Origin: Desulfobacteraceae bacterium
Lineage (GTDB): Bacteria; Desulfobacterota; Desulfobacteria; Desulfobacterales; JAABSP01
Length of the DNA: 38,379 nt
Direction of reading: 5' to 3'
Assembly (NCBI GenBank): GCA_011389855.1
Contig: JAABTM010000012.1
Location: forward strand, 1 to 38,379
Shown: in pieces, positions 1 through 8,156 of the stretch
How the letters are laid out: each line of letters begins with the position of its first letter
Numbering within the stretch: the stretch's first letter is position 1
Program-made: the position numbers and the translations under genes
The notes under the pieces: generated by a model
The model's database searches: none
Seen by the model: the letters and a program-made list of their open reading frames with translations, nothing else
What the model was told of the DNA's origin: nothing

Positions 1-1
1 G

Positions 2-691
2 TTTTTGGTCAACCTTTTGAAAGAACGCCATTTCCCCCCGCCCATGATCGAAAATCTTCAAACCGACGAAACCATGTTCAGCACCTATGAAATCGAAAAT
101 TTAAAGCCGGAGGCGATCCTGTTTCAAACAGGCTGCGTCACCATCAAAGACGTGGACGAGGAAGAAGGAATTTATAAGTTCGACTACCCCAACCGGGAAG
201 TCAAAAAATCGTTCCTGAAACATCTGCTCGCTTCCTACGTTGAACCACAGGAGGCGTATTCCCAGGTTTTGACCCTTGCGTCGCATCTTCAAAAAGAGCG
301 GCTTGAAGAATTCTTCGAGGCCATGACCGCCATTTTTGCGACCATTTCCTACACGCTGGAAATTGAGCGCAACGAAGCCTGGTTCCACACCATTTTTTAT
401 CTCATGGTCAGCGCGTCGGGGGCCAGCGCCCGCAGCGAGGTGCTCCATTACCGGGGCCGGATCGACCTGGTGGTGGAATTTTCCGACAAGATCTACATCA
501 TCGAATTCAAATGCAATCAGAGCGCGAAGGCCGCCCTGAAGCAAATCCATGATAAGGGATACCCTGACATGTTCCGGCAAACCGGTAAAAAGATCATCCT
601 CCTGGGCGTGAATTTCGATTCGGAAAAGCGGAATGTGGCGGAGTGGGAATGGGAACACTTCAGGGAACTGAAGGTCGCGGGCCGGCGATGA
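2..691 (+). CDS. AAA-ATPase-like / PD-(D/E)XK nuclease-domain protein, C-terminal part (5' end outside window)
   Basis: The reading frame is open at the window edge, so this is the 3' part of a longer gene; the first possible start (TTG at 5) is probably internal. The visible part resembles the C-terminal half of the AAA-ATPase-like plus DUF1703/PD-(D/E)XK family. The nuclease-type core is visible: an acidic residue in GRIDLVVEF (Asp, codon at 464) followed 13 and 15 residues later by Glu and Lys of IEFK (codons at 503 and 509), the D-x(n)-E-x-K pattern. Family members are abundant, often multicopy, and of unclear role; the Walker ATPase half would lie upstream. Its stop codon overlaps the next gene's start as ATGA (688-691), implying translational coupling. 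Whether it cleaves DNA is unknown. Confidence 0.8.
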   Translation, partial: FLVNLLKERHFPPPMIENLQTDETMFSTYEIENLKPEAILFQTGCVTIKDVDEEEGIYKFDYPNREVKKSFLKHLLASYVEPQEAYSQVLTLASHLQKERLEEFFEAMTAIFATISYTLEIERNEAWFHTIFYLMVSASGASARSEVLHYRGRIDLVVEFSDKIYIIEFKCNQSAKAALKQIHDKGYPDMFRQTGKKIILLGVNFDSEKRNVAEWEWEHFRELKVAGRR

Positions 692-1338
692 CGGGAAAGT
701 ACGGCGACCCAAAGAACGCACGCGACAAACCGGGCCGACTGCCGGTTTTCGATCCGAACCCCAGCGGACGGTTCGTTCGCGAGGTACTGAACGAGACCGG
801 CGTCAACGGCGTTCTCATCGGGCGGCTGGCGGTGTGGCTTTATCTTTCGTCCGAAAAAAAGCAGGCGTTTACGAAGGATATGGATATCGCGGTCACCCGG
901 GAGGGGCTTCACCGGATCCGGAAATGGTTGACGGATCGCGAGATCCGGTATCTTGATCTGGCCATCGGCGGAATCAACGTGGAACAGGCGGGGCAAATCA
1001 ACGTTGATTTCATCACCCGGTCATGTGATTTCGGCGATTTCAGCCCGCTTTTCGAGGATGCGGTCCAGTGCGCCGTGGAAAACGGCGACAGCATCGATGT
1101 CGGAGAGGGCCGATTGGTGGTGGTCTCCCCGGAACATCTGACGGCCATGAAAATCGGAACCGGCGAAAAAAAAGACGAAGAGGACGCGGAGGCGTTGCTC
1201 GTCGACGCAAACATCCGGATCGATGCGACCCGAGGGCTCATCGCCCGATATCTAGGGCCGGGCAGCCTGAGCCGCTTTGAAGTGATGCTGCGGAAGATCG
1301 GTCATCCGGAGGCGAAAGCCGTGTACGGGCGTTCGTAA
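688..1338 (+). CDS. Nucleotidyltransferase-fold protein (AbiEii/MNT-like)
   Basis: A 216-residue protein starting at the ATG inside the ATGA overlap with the preceding gene; an upstream in-frame ATG at 643 lies within that gene and is less likely. It has the layout of the minimal/AbiEii-like nucleotidyltransferase fold: a helix with IGRLAVWLY (45-52) where the family usually has a GG or GS turn, then KDMDIAV with Asp64 and Asp66 as candidate metal ligands, and a third acidic residue in INVDFIT (Asp107). Near the C-terminus a KDEED stretch (162-166) after MKIG matches the KDxxD pattern typical of this group. Such proteins may be toxins of type IV-like modules or stand-alone transferases; the substrate cannot be told. 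Coupling to the PD-(D/E)XK gene suggests a shared role (inference). Confidence 0.65.
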   Translation: MTGKYGDPKNARDKPGRLPVFDPNPSGRFVREVLNETGVNGVLIGRLAVWLYLSSEKKQAFTKDMDIAVTREGLHRIRKWLTDREIRYLDLAIGGINVEQAGQINVDFITRSCDFGDFSPLFEDAVQCAVENGDSIDVGEGRLVVVSPEHLTAMKIGTGEKKDEEDAEALLVDANIRIDATRGLIARYLGPGSLSRFEVMLRKIGHPEAKAVYGRS

Positions 1339-1353
1339 ACAAGGATCGCGAGA

Positions 1354-2088
1354 TTGTCCCAAATGCGCTTACAAAAATTCCTCTCCGCCGCCGGCGTTTG
1401 TTCCCGGCGGAAGGGGGAGGAGCACATCCAGGCCGGGGAGGTGGCCGTCAACGGCCGGACCGTCACCGAACTGGGGACCAAGGTGGACCCGGCCGCGGAC
1501 CGGGTGACCTTCAAGGGCGAACCCGTCCGTCCGGCGGCATCGACCGTGTATATCGCCCTGAACAAGCCCAGAGGGTACGTCACCTCTTGCGATCATCCCG
1601 GCGAGCGGGTGGTGGTGGATCTGCTGGACATCCCCGAGCGGGTCTTCCCCGTGGGCCGGCTGGACAAGGATTCCACCGGCCTGCTGCTGCTCACCAACGA
1701 CGGGCCGCTCCACAACCGCCTTTCCCATCCCTCCTTCGACCATGAGAAAGAGTACGAGGTCACGGTGGGAAAGCCCATTCCGGACGGCGCTCTGGCCGCC
1801 ATGGCCAGGGGCATGCCCATGATGGGGAGGAAGACGCGGCCGGCGAAAGTCGAGCGGATCTCCGCCGTTAAATTCCGGATGGTGCTCAAGGAGGGCCGGA
1901 ACCGCCAGATCCGGCGGATGGTCCGGAAGGTGGGCAACCATGTGGCGGCGTTGAAACGGGTCCGGGTGGCCAACATCCGGCTGGGGGACCTGCCCGAAGG
2001 CGGATGGCGTCATCTGACGGCGGCCGAGCGCGAGGGGCTGCTGTCGGCGGCCGCGGGAACGCCCGGAAAGCGGCGGTCCACCGGCTGA
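1354..2088 (+). CDS. rluB: 23S rRNA pseudouridine synthase (RluB/RsuA family)
   Basis: An RNA pseudouridine synthase of the RsuA/RluB/RluE group, isomerising a uridine in rRNA (23S rRNA for RluB). An N-terminal S4 RNA-binding domain (MRLQKFLSAAGVCSRR) is followed by the catalytic domain with FPVGRLDKDSTGLLLLTNDG, whose Asp104 is the nucleophile, and by the C-terminal EGRNRQIRRM motif of this subfamily. The length of about 244 residues is normal. AAGG at 1341 is well placed for a TTG start at 1354; the ATG at 1363 gives the more family-like start MRLQKFL but is about 18 bases from that site, so either is possible. RluB is preferred over RsuA by overall motif style, with moderate certainty. It lies 15 bases after the nucleotidyltransferase gene. 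Confidence 0.88.
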   Translation: MSQMRLQKFLSAAGVCSRRKGEEHIQAGEVAVNGRTVTELGTKVDPAADRVTFKGEPVRPAASTVYIALNKPRGYVTSCDHPGERVVVDLLDIPERVFPVGRLDKDSTGLLLLTNDGPLHNRLSHPSFDHEKEYEVTVGKPIPDGALAAMARGMPMMGRKTRPAKVERISAVKFRMVLKEGRNRQIRRMVRKVGNHVAALKRVRVANIRLGDLPEGGWRHLTAAEREGLLSAAAGTPGKRRSTG

Positions 2089-2165
2089 TCCCGCCGCCGG
2101 TTTGCATCGCGGGACCGCCGTGGTTATGGTGATCGTATATCTTTTCAAAAAGAAAGGAGATCATC

Positions 2166-4241
2166 ATGGCTGAAAATCGCCTTATCGACGAAAAAAGTCC
2201 ATATTTGCTCCAACACGCCCACAACCCCGTGGACTGGTATCCATGGGGAGACGAAGCCTTTGAAAAAGCCCGGAAAGAGGACAAGCCGGTCTTCCTGTCC
2301 GTGGGCTACGCCACCTGCCACTGGTGCCACGTCATGGAAAAGGAATCCTTCGAGGACGACGAGGCGGCGAAGGTCCTCAACGACACCTTCGTCCCCATCA
2401 AAGTGGACCGGGAAGAGCGCCCCGACATCGACGCCGTCTACATGGCCGCCTGCCAGATGCTCACCGGCAGCGGCGGCTGGCCCCTCACCGTCTTCATGAC
2501 GCCGGACAAGCGCCCGTTTTTCGCCGGCACTTACATTCCCAAACACAACCGGTTCGGCCGGCCCGGCCTCATCGAATTGTGCGAGCAGGTCAAACGATTG
2601 TGGAAAGAGGAGAGGGCCAAGCTGCTGGAATCGTCGGAATCGATTTCCGGCCACCTCGGCAAGGCCTTTTCCTACGAGAACGGCGGCCAACCGGGCCCCG
2701 CGCTTCTGGAAGGGGCCTACGGCCAAATCGAAGGCGGCTTCGACGCCCAAAAAGGCGGTTTCGGTCCGCCGCCCAAGTTTCCCACGCCCCACAAGATGCT
2801 GTTTCTGCTCCGCCATTACCATCGCACCGGCGAGGAAAAGGCCCTGGAGATGGTCCGCAAGACCCTCACGGCCATGCGGCTGGGGGGCATCTGGGACCAT
2901 GTTGGCTTCGGCTTCCACCGCTATTCCACGGACCGGGACTGGCTGGTCCCCCATTTCGAAAAGATGCTCTACGACCAGGCCCTCATGGCCATGGCCGGCC
3001 TGGAGACCTTCCAGATCACCCGGGACCCCTTTTTCTCCGGCATCGCCGAGGATATCTTCACCTATGTGCTGCGGGACATGACCGACGAAGACGGCCCGTT
3101 CTACGCCGCCGAAGACGCCGACAGCGAAGGCGAGGAAGGCAAATTCTACGTCTGGACCGTGGACGAATTCCGCGAGGTGCTGGGCGAAGAGGAGAGCCGC
3201 CTGTGGGAACAGGTCTTCAACCTGACCCCCGAAGGCAATTTCGCCGAAGAGGCCACGGGACGGAAGACCGGGGCCAACATCCCCCACCTGACCCGATCCT
3301 TTTCGGAATGGGCCGCCGAACTGGGGACCGACGAGGCCTCCCTGACTGAACGGTGGGAGGCGGCCCGGCAAAAGCTGTTCGACGTTCGGGAAAAGCGGGT
3401 CCATCCGCTGAAGGACGACAAAGTGCTGGCCGACTGGAACGGGATGATGATCTCCGCCATGGCCCTGGGCGGCCGGGTGCTCAACCGGCCCGACCTGACG
3501 GCGGCGGCCCAGAAGTCCGCCCAGTTCGTGCTGCGGAAGATGCAGGACGGCGACTACCGATTGCTCCACCGCTATCGCGATGGAAAAGCGGGGATCGCCG
3601 CCAACGCGGGGGATTACGCCTTTATTATCGACGGTCTGCTGACGCTTTACCGGACCACCTTCCTGGCGCCTTACATCCAGCAGGCCGACGCCCTCCAGAA
3701 GGTGATGATGGACGATTTCTGGGACGAGGCCGCCGGCGGCTTTTTTCTCACCGCCGAAAAAAACCACGAACTGCCGGTGCGGCCCAAGGAGCTGTACGAC
3801 GGGGCCGCGCCCTCGGCCAATTCCGTCGCCCTGCTCAACCTGCTCCGGCTGGGCCGGCTCACCGGCGACCCCCAGTGGGAGGATAAGGCCCAGGCCCTGA
3901 CGGCGGCGTTCTCCGGAACCGTCCAAAACCATCCGTCGGCCTTTACCTATTTCCTGCTCGGCCTCGACTTCAGCTTTGGAAAGGGGCAGGAGGTGGTCAT
4001 CGCCGGCGAACCCGACGCCGACGCCACAAGGGCCATGATCGACGCCCTGGATGCCGCCTACGCCCCCAACCAGGTGGCGCTGCTGAAGACCGGCGAAAAC
4101 GGGGACAAGCTGGCCGGGATCGCCCCCTTCACCGCCGATCTGTCGCCAAAAGAGGGAACAGCCACCGCCTACGTCTGCGCCGATTTCGCCTGCGGCCGCC
4201 CCACCCACAGCCCGGAGGAACTGGCGGCCCAGATCGGATGA
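2166..4241 (+). CDS. DUF255 / YyaL-type thioredoxin-domain protein
   Basis: A 691-residue protein of the DUF255 (YyaL, spermatogenesis-associated protein 20) family. The N-terminus has the family signature [18 protein letters not shown] followed by a thioredoxin-like fold with CHWC (Cys51, Cys54), then GGWPLTVF and KVDREERPD. The remainder (about residue 190 onward) matches the alpha/alpha-barrel seen in N-acylglucosamine 2-epimerase-like and glycosidase-like proteins, including [10 protein letters not shown] and DWNGMMISA. Length and domain order are typical and the gene looks intact. The biochemical function of the family is not established; a redox or sugar-linked role has been proposed. 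AAAGGAG lies 6-7 bases before the ATG. The gene is followed after 110 bases by the rhodanese-ferritin gene. Confidence 0.9.
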   Translation: MAENRLIDEKSPYLLQHAHNPVDWYPWGDEAFEKARKEDKPVFLSVGYATCHWCHVMEKESFEDDEAAKVLNDTFVPIKVDREERPDIDAVYMAACQMLTGSGGWPLTVFMTPDKRPFFAGTYIPKHNRFGRPGLIELCEQVKRLWKEERAKLLESSESISGHLGKAFSYENGGQPGPALLEGAYGQIEGGFDAQKGGFGPPPKFPTPHKMLFLLRHYHRTGEEKALEMVRKTLTAMRLGGIWDHVGFGFHRYSTDRDWLVPHFEKMLYDQALMAMAGLETFQITRDPFFSGIAEDIFTYVLRDMTDEDGPFYAAEDADSEGEEGKFYVWTVDEFREVLGEEESRLWEQVFNLTPEGNFAEEATGRKTGANIPHLTRSFSEWAAELGTDEASLTERWEAARQKLFDVREKRVHPLKDDKVLADWNGMMISAMALGGRVLNRPDLTAAAQKSAQFVLRKMQDGDYRLLHRYRDGKAGIAANAGDYAFIIDGLLTLYRTTFLAPYIQQADALQKVMMDDFWDEAAGGFFLTAEKNHELPVRPKELYDGAAPSANSVALLNLLRLGRLTGDPQWEDKAQALTAAFSGTVQNHPSAFTYFLLGLDFSFGKGQEVVIAGEPDADATRAMIDALDAAYAPNQVALLKTGENGDKLAGIAPFTADLSPKEGTATAYVCADFACGRPTHSPEELAAQIG

Positions 4242-4286
4242 CAACAACCCTGGACATCGGGGCAGAGGCTGGATTCCGCTTTCCCG

Positions 4287-4334
4287 CCTTTGCGCCTCTG
4301 TCCCTCTGTCCCTCTGTCCCTTTGTCCCTTTCTT
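4287..4334 (+). repeat. 8-bp tandem repeat CCTCTGTC (six units, some degenerate)
   Basis: Units in order are CCTTTGCG, three perfect CCTCTGTC, CCTTTGTC and CCTTTCTT. The array fills most of the 110-base gap between the DUF255 gene and the rhodanese-ferritin gene and ends just before that gene's Shine-Dalgarno. A second array of the same unit lies inside murG at 35704-35739. Confidence 0.9.
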
Positions 4335-4351
4335 TTCAAGGAGATTCCCAC

Positions 4352-5179
4352 ATGAACATCCCACCCCCCGAAAACATCTCCCCCGACGCATTGCGAAAAT
4401 ACCTGTCAACCCGTCCGGAGTCGAAGTACCTGTTGGTCGACGTGCGGCAACCCGAGGAATACGAAGAGGACCACATCCCCGGCGCGACCCTCATCCCGGT
4501 CCATGAACTGGTGAGGCGTCTCGACGAAGTCGCCGGGGATCGGGAACTGGTTTTCTACTGCCATGCGGGCGGGCGATCCCAGGCCGCCTCCCTGATGGCC
4601 GCCGAAGAAGCGGTTACGGAACGGATTTACAACCTCGCCGGCGGCATCATGGCCTGGGAAGGGAAGACCCTGGTCGGTTTTCCACGGGTTCAGGTCTTCA
4701 ATGAGATCAATGATCCGGCCGCGGCCCTCCGGACCGCCATGGATTTGGAAAAAGGCGCGCTCCGATTTTACCGGGCCGCCCTGGATCGTTTCGGCGACGG
4801 AGACGCCGCCGATGTACTAAAGGAACTGGCCAAGGCCGAGCGGGCCCACGCCCGGACCGTCTACGCCTTCTGGAAAAAGACCCAGGCGGATCCGCCGGAA
4901 TTCGATACGCTTTTCGATGGGTTAAAAGGCGATATCCTGGAAGGGGGCCGCTCCGTGGAAGAAGCCGTGGACGCTTTGGAAGGGATCGAAACCGACGGCT
5001 TTCTCCGGCTGATGGAGGCGGCCCTGGACATCGAGTACGCCGCCTACGACCTCTATCGGGTCATGGTGGAACGATTCGAATCCGAAGAGGCGAAAAAAGC
5101 GTTCACGGCCATCGCCCAGGCGGAAAAGGGACACATGCGGAAGATTGTCGAGGCCATTGGGAAGCGATCTGGAGGATAG
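4352..5179 (+). CDS. Rhodanese domain fused to ferritin-like diiron domain
   Basis: A 275-residue two-domain protein. Residues 8-110 form a rhodanese sulfurtransferase domain with LLVDVRQPEEYEEDHIPGA and the active-site loop CHAGGRS (Cys70), which would carry the persulfide. Residues 120-275 form a four-helix ferritin/rubrerythrin-like domain with the diiron ligand pattern Glu133, Glu163-x-x-His166, Glu228, Glu258-x-x-His261. Such fusions occur in anaerobes and are thought to link sulfur transfer with peroxide or iron handling; the reaction here is inferred, not known. The start was chosen at 4352 because AAGGAG ends 8 bases upstream; the frame is open upstream to 4238, but that extension translates the CCTCTGTC repeat into low-complexity sequence and is rejected. 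Confidence 0.88.
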   Translation: MNIPPPENISPDALRKYLSTRPESKYLLVDVRQPEEYEEDHIPGATLIPVHELVRRLDEVAGDRELVFYCHAGGRSQAASLMAAEEAVTERIYNLAGGIMAWEGKTLVGFPRVQVFNEINDPAAALRTAMDLEKGALRFYRAALDRFGDGDAADVLKELAKAERAHARTVYAFWKKTQADPPEFDTLFDGLKGDILEGGRSVEEAVDALEGIETDGFLRLMEAALDIEYAAYDLYRVMVERFESEEAKKAFTAIAQAEKGHMRKIVEAIGKRSGG

Positions 5180-5225
5180 ACTTATCTCACGTAAAAATCC
5201 CGATAGCTTCTGACGCTAATGGGCA

Positions 5226-5507
5226 TTAAGCAAATGCTTTAACATCCATTTCCTCGCCCTTTTGCATGGCGTGCCAAAGGTCATACTGAGCCTGCTGGTT
5301 CAGCCAGCTCTCGGCGCTGCCGCCGAAAGCCTTTGACAGACGAATGGCCATTTCCGGAGAGATGCCGAAACGGCCATTCAGCAGAGCGGACAAGGTTTTA
5401 CGGGACACCCCAAGACCTTTGGCGGCCTCTGTCACCGTAAGACCCAGCGGCTCGATGCAGAGTTCTCGGATAACTTCGCCGGGGTGCGGGGGATTGTGCA
5501 TCGCCAT
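5226..5507 (-). CDS. higA: HigA-family antitoxin (XRE-type HTH)
   Basis: A 93-residue HigA antitoxin. The opening [19 protein letters not shown] is the family hallmark, followed by a Xre-type helix-turn-helix ([20 protein letters not shown]) and a C-terminal dimer helix with [15 protein letters not shown]. It should bind and neutralise the HigB ribosome-dependent mRNA interferase encoded just upstream on the same strand (13-base gap) and repress their shared promoter. AGGAGG lies about 7 bases before its ATG, so translation initiation looks much better than for the toxin. The gene is intact. It ends 46 bases from the convergent rhodanese-ferritin gene, with no clear terminator between them. 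Confidence 0.93.
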   Translation of the reverse strand: MAMHNPPHPGEVIRELCIEPLGLTVTEAAKGLGVSRKTLSALLNGRFGISPEMAIRLSKAFGGSAESWLNQQAQYDLWHAMQKGEEMDVKAFA

Positions 5508-5520
5508 TTATTGCCTCCTT

Positions 5521-5799
5521 CTAATGGTAATCCAGATAATCGACATCGGTTGCGTCTTGATCCTCGAACCGGAAAATAACCCGCCAGTTTCCGGATACCG
5601 TCACGGCCCAATATCCTTTATAGTTGCCTTTCATGGAATGCAATTTCAGGCCAGGCAGATTCATATCCCCCGGCGATTGACTCGCCGCCAGCCTGGCCAA
5701 TATTAGGCGCAAGCGGGTCGCATGTTCAGGGTTTACACCTTGTCGATTTCCAGTGTCATATAGCTTTTTTAAGCCTTTATGCTTGAAATTGATAATGAT
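5521..5799 (-). CDS. higB: HigB-type toxin (RelE/ParE fold), no canonical start codon at the conserved N-terminus
   Basis: The frame encodes a complete HigB homologue: FKHKGLKKLYDTGNRQG, VNPEHATRLR, then LPGLKLHSMKGNYKGYW, SGNWRVIFRFED and the terminal DVDYLDYH, the core of a RelE-like mRNA interferase. Translated from 5799 it is 92 residues, the usual family length. The codon at the expected Met position is ATC (then ATT, ATC), and between the upstream stop (5821-5823) and 5712 there is no ATG, GTG or TTG in frame. The first usual start, TTG at 5712, would remove about 29 conserved residues including the first helix. Initiation may use ATT/ATC, or the toxin may be silenced by start loss. The antitoxin downstream is intact. 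Confidence 0.75.
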   Translation of the reverse strand: MIINFKHKGLKKLYDTGNRQGVNPEHATRLRLILARLAASQSPGDMNLPGLKLHSMKGNYKGYWAVTVSGNWRVIFRFEDQDATDVDYLDYH

Positions 5800-5960
5800 T
5801 GTCCAGAAAACAACATCCCATCAATGCCGGAGGTTTTCAGTTTGTTCGGCATATCCATAATTGGAAATCATCAGAATAGTTACTTTTGTTTTGTAACCCG
5901 GTTATGGTCGGGTGTCAATAGTAAGATTCTGCCAGGGGGGTTCTCGACAGAATTGTAGAA

Positions 5961-5969
5961 TGGTATATT
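5961..5969 (+). promoter_or_regulatory. Possible extended -10 promoter for the SDR gene
   Basis: TGGTATATT resembles an extended -10 element (TGnTATAAT) about 80 bases before the SDR start. No good -35 is seen. It lies in the 249-base AT-richer gap (5800-6048) between divergent higB and the SDR gene; nothing else was recognised there. Confidence 0.3.
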
Positions 5970-6048
5970 CTATTTTCCCCTTTTGTTTCGGGGCGATCGG
6001 TGATATGTCTATCTGAAAATCGCAGACTCATGAAAAAAGGGAGGAAAC

Positions 6049-6792
6049 ATGGAGATCAAGGGGAAGAATATCATCGTTACCGGCGGCGCCCGGGGCATGG
6101 GGCGGCAGTTTTCGTTGGACCTTCAGGAAAAAGGGGCCAAGCCTTTCGTGCTTGACGTGCTCCAGGAGAACCTGGACGAGCTGGAGAAGGAAAAGGGGAT
6201 CCCCGGCCGGGTGGTGGATGTGACCGACGAGGGGCAGGTGGAAACCTTTTTCAACGAGTACGCGTCCCAGTACGGTCCGCCGGACGTGCTTATCAACAAC
6301 GCCGGCATCACGGCGGACGGCCTTTTCGTGCGGAAAAAGGATGACGAGGTCAAAAAGTTCCCCATGGCCAGCTGGAACAAGGTGGTGGCCGTGAACCTCA
6401 CCGGCGTCTTCCTCTGCGGGCGGGAAGCCGCCGCCCAGATGGTCAAGCACGGCGTCAAGGGGCTTATCATCAATATATCCTCCATCAGCCGGGCCGGCAA
6501 TTTCGGGCAGTCCAACTATTCGGCCACCAAGGCGGGGGTGGCCTCTTTGACGGTCACCTGGGCCAAGGAACTGGCCAAAAGCGGCATCCGCTCTGCCGCC
6601 ATCGCGCCGGGCTACGTCAACACGGAAATGGTGGCCAAAATCGACCGGAAGGTCATCGACAAGATCGTGGCCCAGATCCCCTCCGGACGCCTCGGCGAGA
6701 TGAAAGAGATGTCTCAGGCGGTCCAGTTCATCATGGAATGCGATTTCTTCAACGGCCGGGTTTTGGAGGTGGACGGCGGCCATCGGATATGA
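6049..6792 (+). CDS. SDR-family dehydrogenase (FabG-like)
   Basis: A 247-residue classical short-chain dehydrogenase/reductase using NAD(P)H. Visible motifs are the dinucleotide-binding TGGARGMG (11-18), NNAG (83-86), the catalytic Ser in NISSIS (144-147), YSATK with Tyr157 and Lys161, and PGYVNTEM after it; the C-terminus VDGGHRI is typical. The fold is close to 3-oxoacyl-ACP reductase (FabG) or 3-hydroxyacyl-CoA dehydrogenases, but it stands alone and not in a fab cluster, so the substrate is unclear. AGGGAGGAAAC precedes the ATG. It is preceded by a 249-base gap with a possible promoter and followed by a hairpin repeat. Confidence 0.9.
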   Translation: MEIKGKNIIVTGGARGMGRQFSLDLQEKGAKPFVLDVLQENLDELEKEKGIPGRVVDVTDEGQVETFFNEYASQYGPPDVLINNAGITADGLFVRKKDDEVKKFPMASWNKVVAVNLTGVFLCGREAAAQMVKHGVKGLIINISSISRAGNFGQSNYSATKAGVASLTVTWAKELAKSGIRSAAIAPGYVNTEMVAKIDRKVIDKIVAQIPSGRLGEMKEMSQAVQFIMECDFFNGRVLEVDGGHRI

Positions 6793-6795
6793 TCG

Positions 6796-6841
6796 GAACC
6801 CGTAGGGGCAGAACCCGTAGGGGCGAAAAATTTTTCGCCCC
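6796..6841 (+). repeat. Direct repeat plus 22-bp perfect palindrome (GGGGCGAAAAA family)
   Basis: GAACCCGTAGGGGC occurs twice (6796-6809, 6811-6824). The second copy runs into a perfect palindrome at 6820-6841, with arms GGGGCGAAAAA and TTTTTCGCCCC. Similar GTAGGGGCGAAAAAT-type elements are dispersed in many bacterial genomes. A related copy lies at 9382-9403. As RNA it would form a hairpin between the SDR and permease genes and may weaken read-through. Confidence 0.75.
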
Positions 6842-6907
6842 CGCACATAAATCAATTGATGGTCCGTTTCCCGCAAAGGGCCTGGAAATTCCTGCAACCA
6901 TAAACAG

Positions 6908-8014
6908 ATGATTCAGCTTTTTAGAAACTGGGTAAACCGTTATCTGGCCGATCCCCAATTGATCATATTGGGGCTGCTCCTGCTTTTCGGATTTATCCTC
7001 ATTTATATGTTGGGAAACCTGCTGACGCCGGTGTTCGCATCCATCATCATCGCCTACCTGCTGGAGGGGATGGTGGCCCGGCTCCAGACCTTCCGGGTTC
7101 CCCGCATGGCGGCGGTCATCATCGTCTTCCTGCTTTTCCTCGCCTCCATGCTGCTGGTGTTCATCGGGCTCCTGCCCATGTTGTCGCGCCAGTTGGCCCA
7201 GCTCTATCAGCAGATACCCGACTGGATCGCCCGGGGCCAGAAAGAGCTGATGCAGTTGCCCCAGAAATATCCGGAATACATCTCCGAGGCCCAGGTGAAG
7301 GACATCATGAACATCATCGGCACGGAGCTGTCCAAACTGGGGCAGCAGGTGCTGATGTTCTCCCTGGCCTCGGTGCGGGGCGTGATCTCCACGGTGGTCT
7401 ACGCCATTTTGGTGCCCCTGATGGTCTTTTTCTTCCTGAAGGACAAGACCCTGATCATCGAATGGCTCAAGGGCTTCCTTCCCGAGGAGCGGCGGCTGGC
7501 CACCGAGGTGTGGCACGAGGTCAACGCCCAGGTGGCCAAATACGTGCGGGGCAAGATCTGGGAGATCCTCATCGTCTGGGGCGCCAGCTACATCACCTTT
7601 AAAGTGCTGGGCCTCAATTTTACGGCCCTGATCTCGCTTTTCGTGGGTCTGTCGGTGCTGATCCCCTACATCGGAGCCACGGTCATGTACATCCCGGTGA
7701 TCCTGGTGGCCTATTTCCAGTGGGGCGGGGGGCCGGACTTCGCCTATACCGTCATCGCCTACAGCTTCATCCAGATCCTGGACGGCAACCTGCTGGTGCC
7801 GCTGCTGCTTTCCGAAGTGGTCAACCTCCACCCGGTGGCCATCATCGTGGCGGTGCTGGTTTTTGGCGGGTTGTGGGGGGTGTGGGGTCTTTTTTTCGCC
7901 ATTCCCCTGGCTACGCTGTTCCACTCCGTGGTTAAAGCCTGGTTTTCCAATCATATCCGAATCCGAAAACGACTCCAGGCGACGGCGGCCCGGACGGACA
8001 ACGAGGCGGCGTAG
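6908..8014 (+). CDS. AI-2E family (PerM/TqsA-like) membrane transporter
   Basis: A 368-residue inner-membrane protein of the AI-2E exporter/PerM family. The N-terminal half has membrane helices (LIILGLLLLFGFILIYML, then AVIIVFLLFLASMLLVFIGLL), followed by a long soluble or amphipathic region (about 95-150) and a C-terminal block of closely spaced helices containing the family signature around GLSVLIPYIGA and NLLVPLLLSEVVNLHPV. Members include AI-2 exporters, Na+/H+ antiporters and peptide exporters, so the substrate cannot be assigned. No clear Shine-Dalgarno precedes the ATG. It is followed by a Rho-independent terminator at 8090-8115. Confidence 0.88.
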   Translation: MIQLFRNWVNRYLADPQLIILGLLLLFGFILIYMLGNLLTPVFASIIIAYLLEGMVARLQTFRVPRMAAVIIVFLLFLASMLLVFIGLLPMLSRQLAQLYQQIPDWIARGQKELMQLPQKYPEYISEAQVKDIMNIIGTELSKLGQQVLMFSLASVRGVISTVVYAILVPLMVFFFLKDKTLIIEWLKGFLPEERRLATEVWHEVNAQVAKYVRGKIWEILIVWGASYITFKVLGLNFTALISLFVGLSVLIPYIGATVMYIPVILVAYFQWGGGPDFAYTVIAYSFIQILDGNLLVPLLLSEVVNLHPVAIIVAVLVFGGLWGVWGLFFAIPLATLFHSVVKAWFSNHIRIRKRLQATAARTDNEAA

Positions 8015-8089
8015 CCCCGTGCAAGCTGGAAACTGGTGACATTTTTTTTAGGATTTGGTATGGAAGCGACATATCCGGTCCGAAGAACG

Positions 8090-8115
8090 CCGGCCGCAGG
8101 GCCGGTTTTGTTTTT
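8090..8115 (+). terminator. Rho-independent terminator after the AI-2E family gene
   Basis: CCGGCC (8090-8095), loop GCAG, GGCCGG (8100-8105), then TTTTGTTTTT. It lies 76 bases after the permease stop and before dapL, so it separates the two transcription units. Confidence 0.75.
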
Positions 8116-8156
8116 CCGGAGGGACCGGGAACCACGACGCGAGAAGAGGAAACCCC

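Noticed and set aside
4238-4351. N-terminal extension of the rhodanese-ferritin protein from the ATG at 4238
   Set aside because: The extension translates the simple repeat, and a good Shine-Dalgarno precedes the ATG at 4352.
2145-4409. A 754-codon open frame on the minus strand opposite the DUF255 gene
   Set aside because: It is antisense to a well-supported family protein; its translation is low-complexity Gly/Val/Gln/His-rich sequence typical of GC-rich shadow frames.
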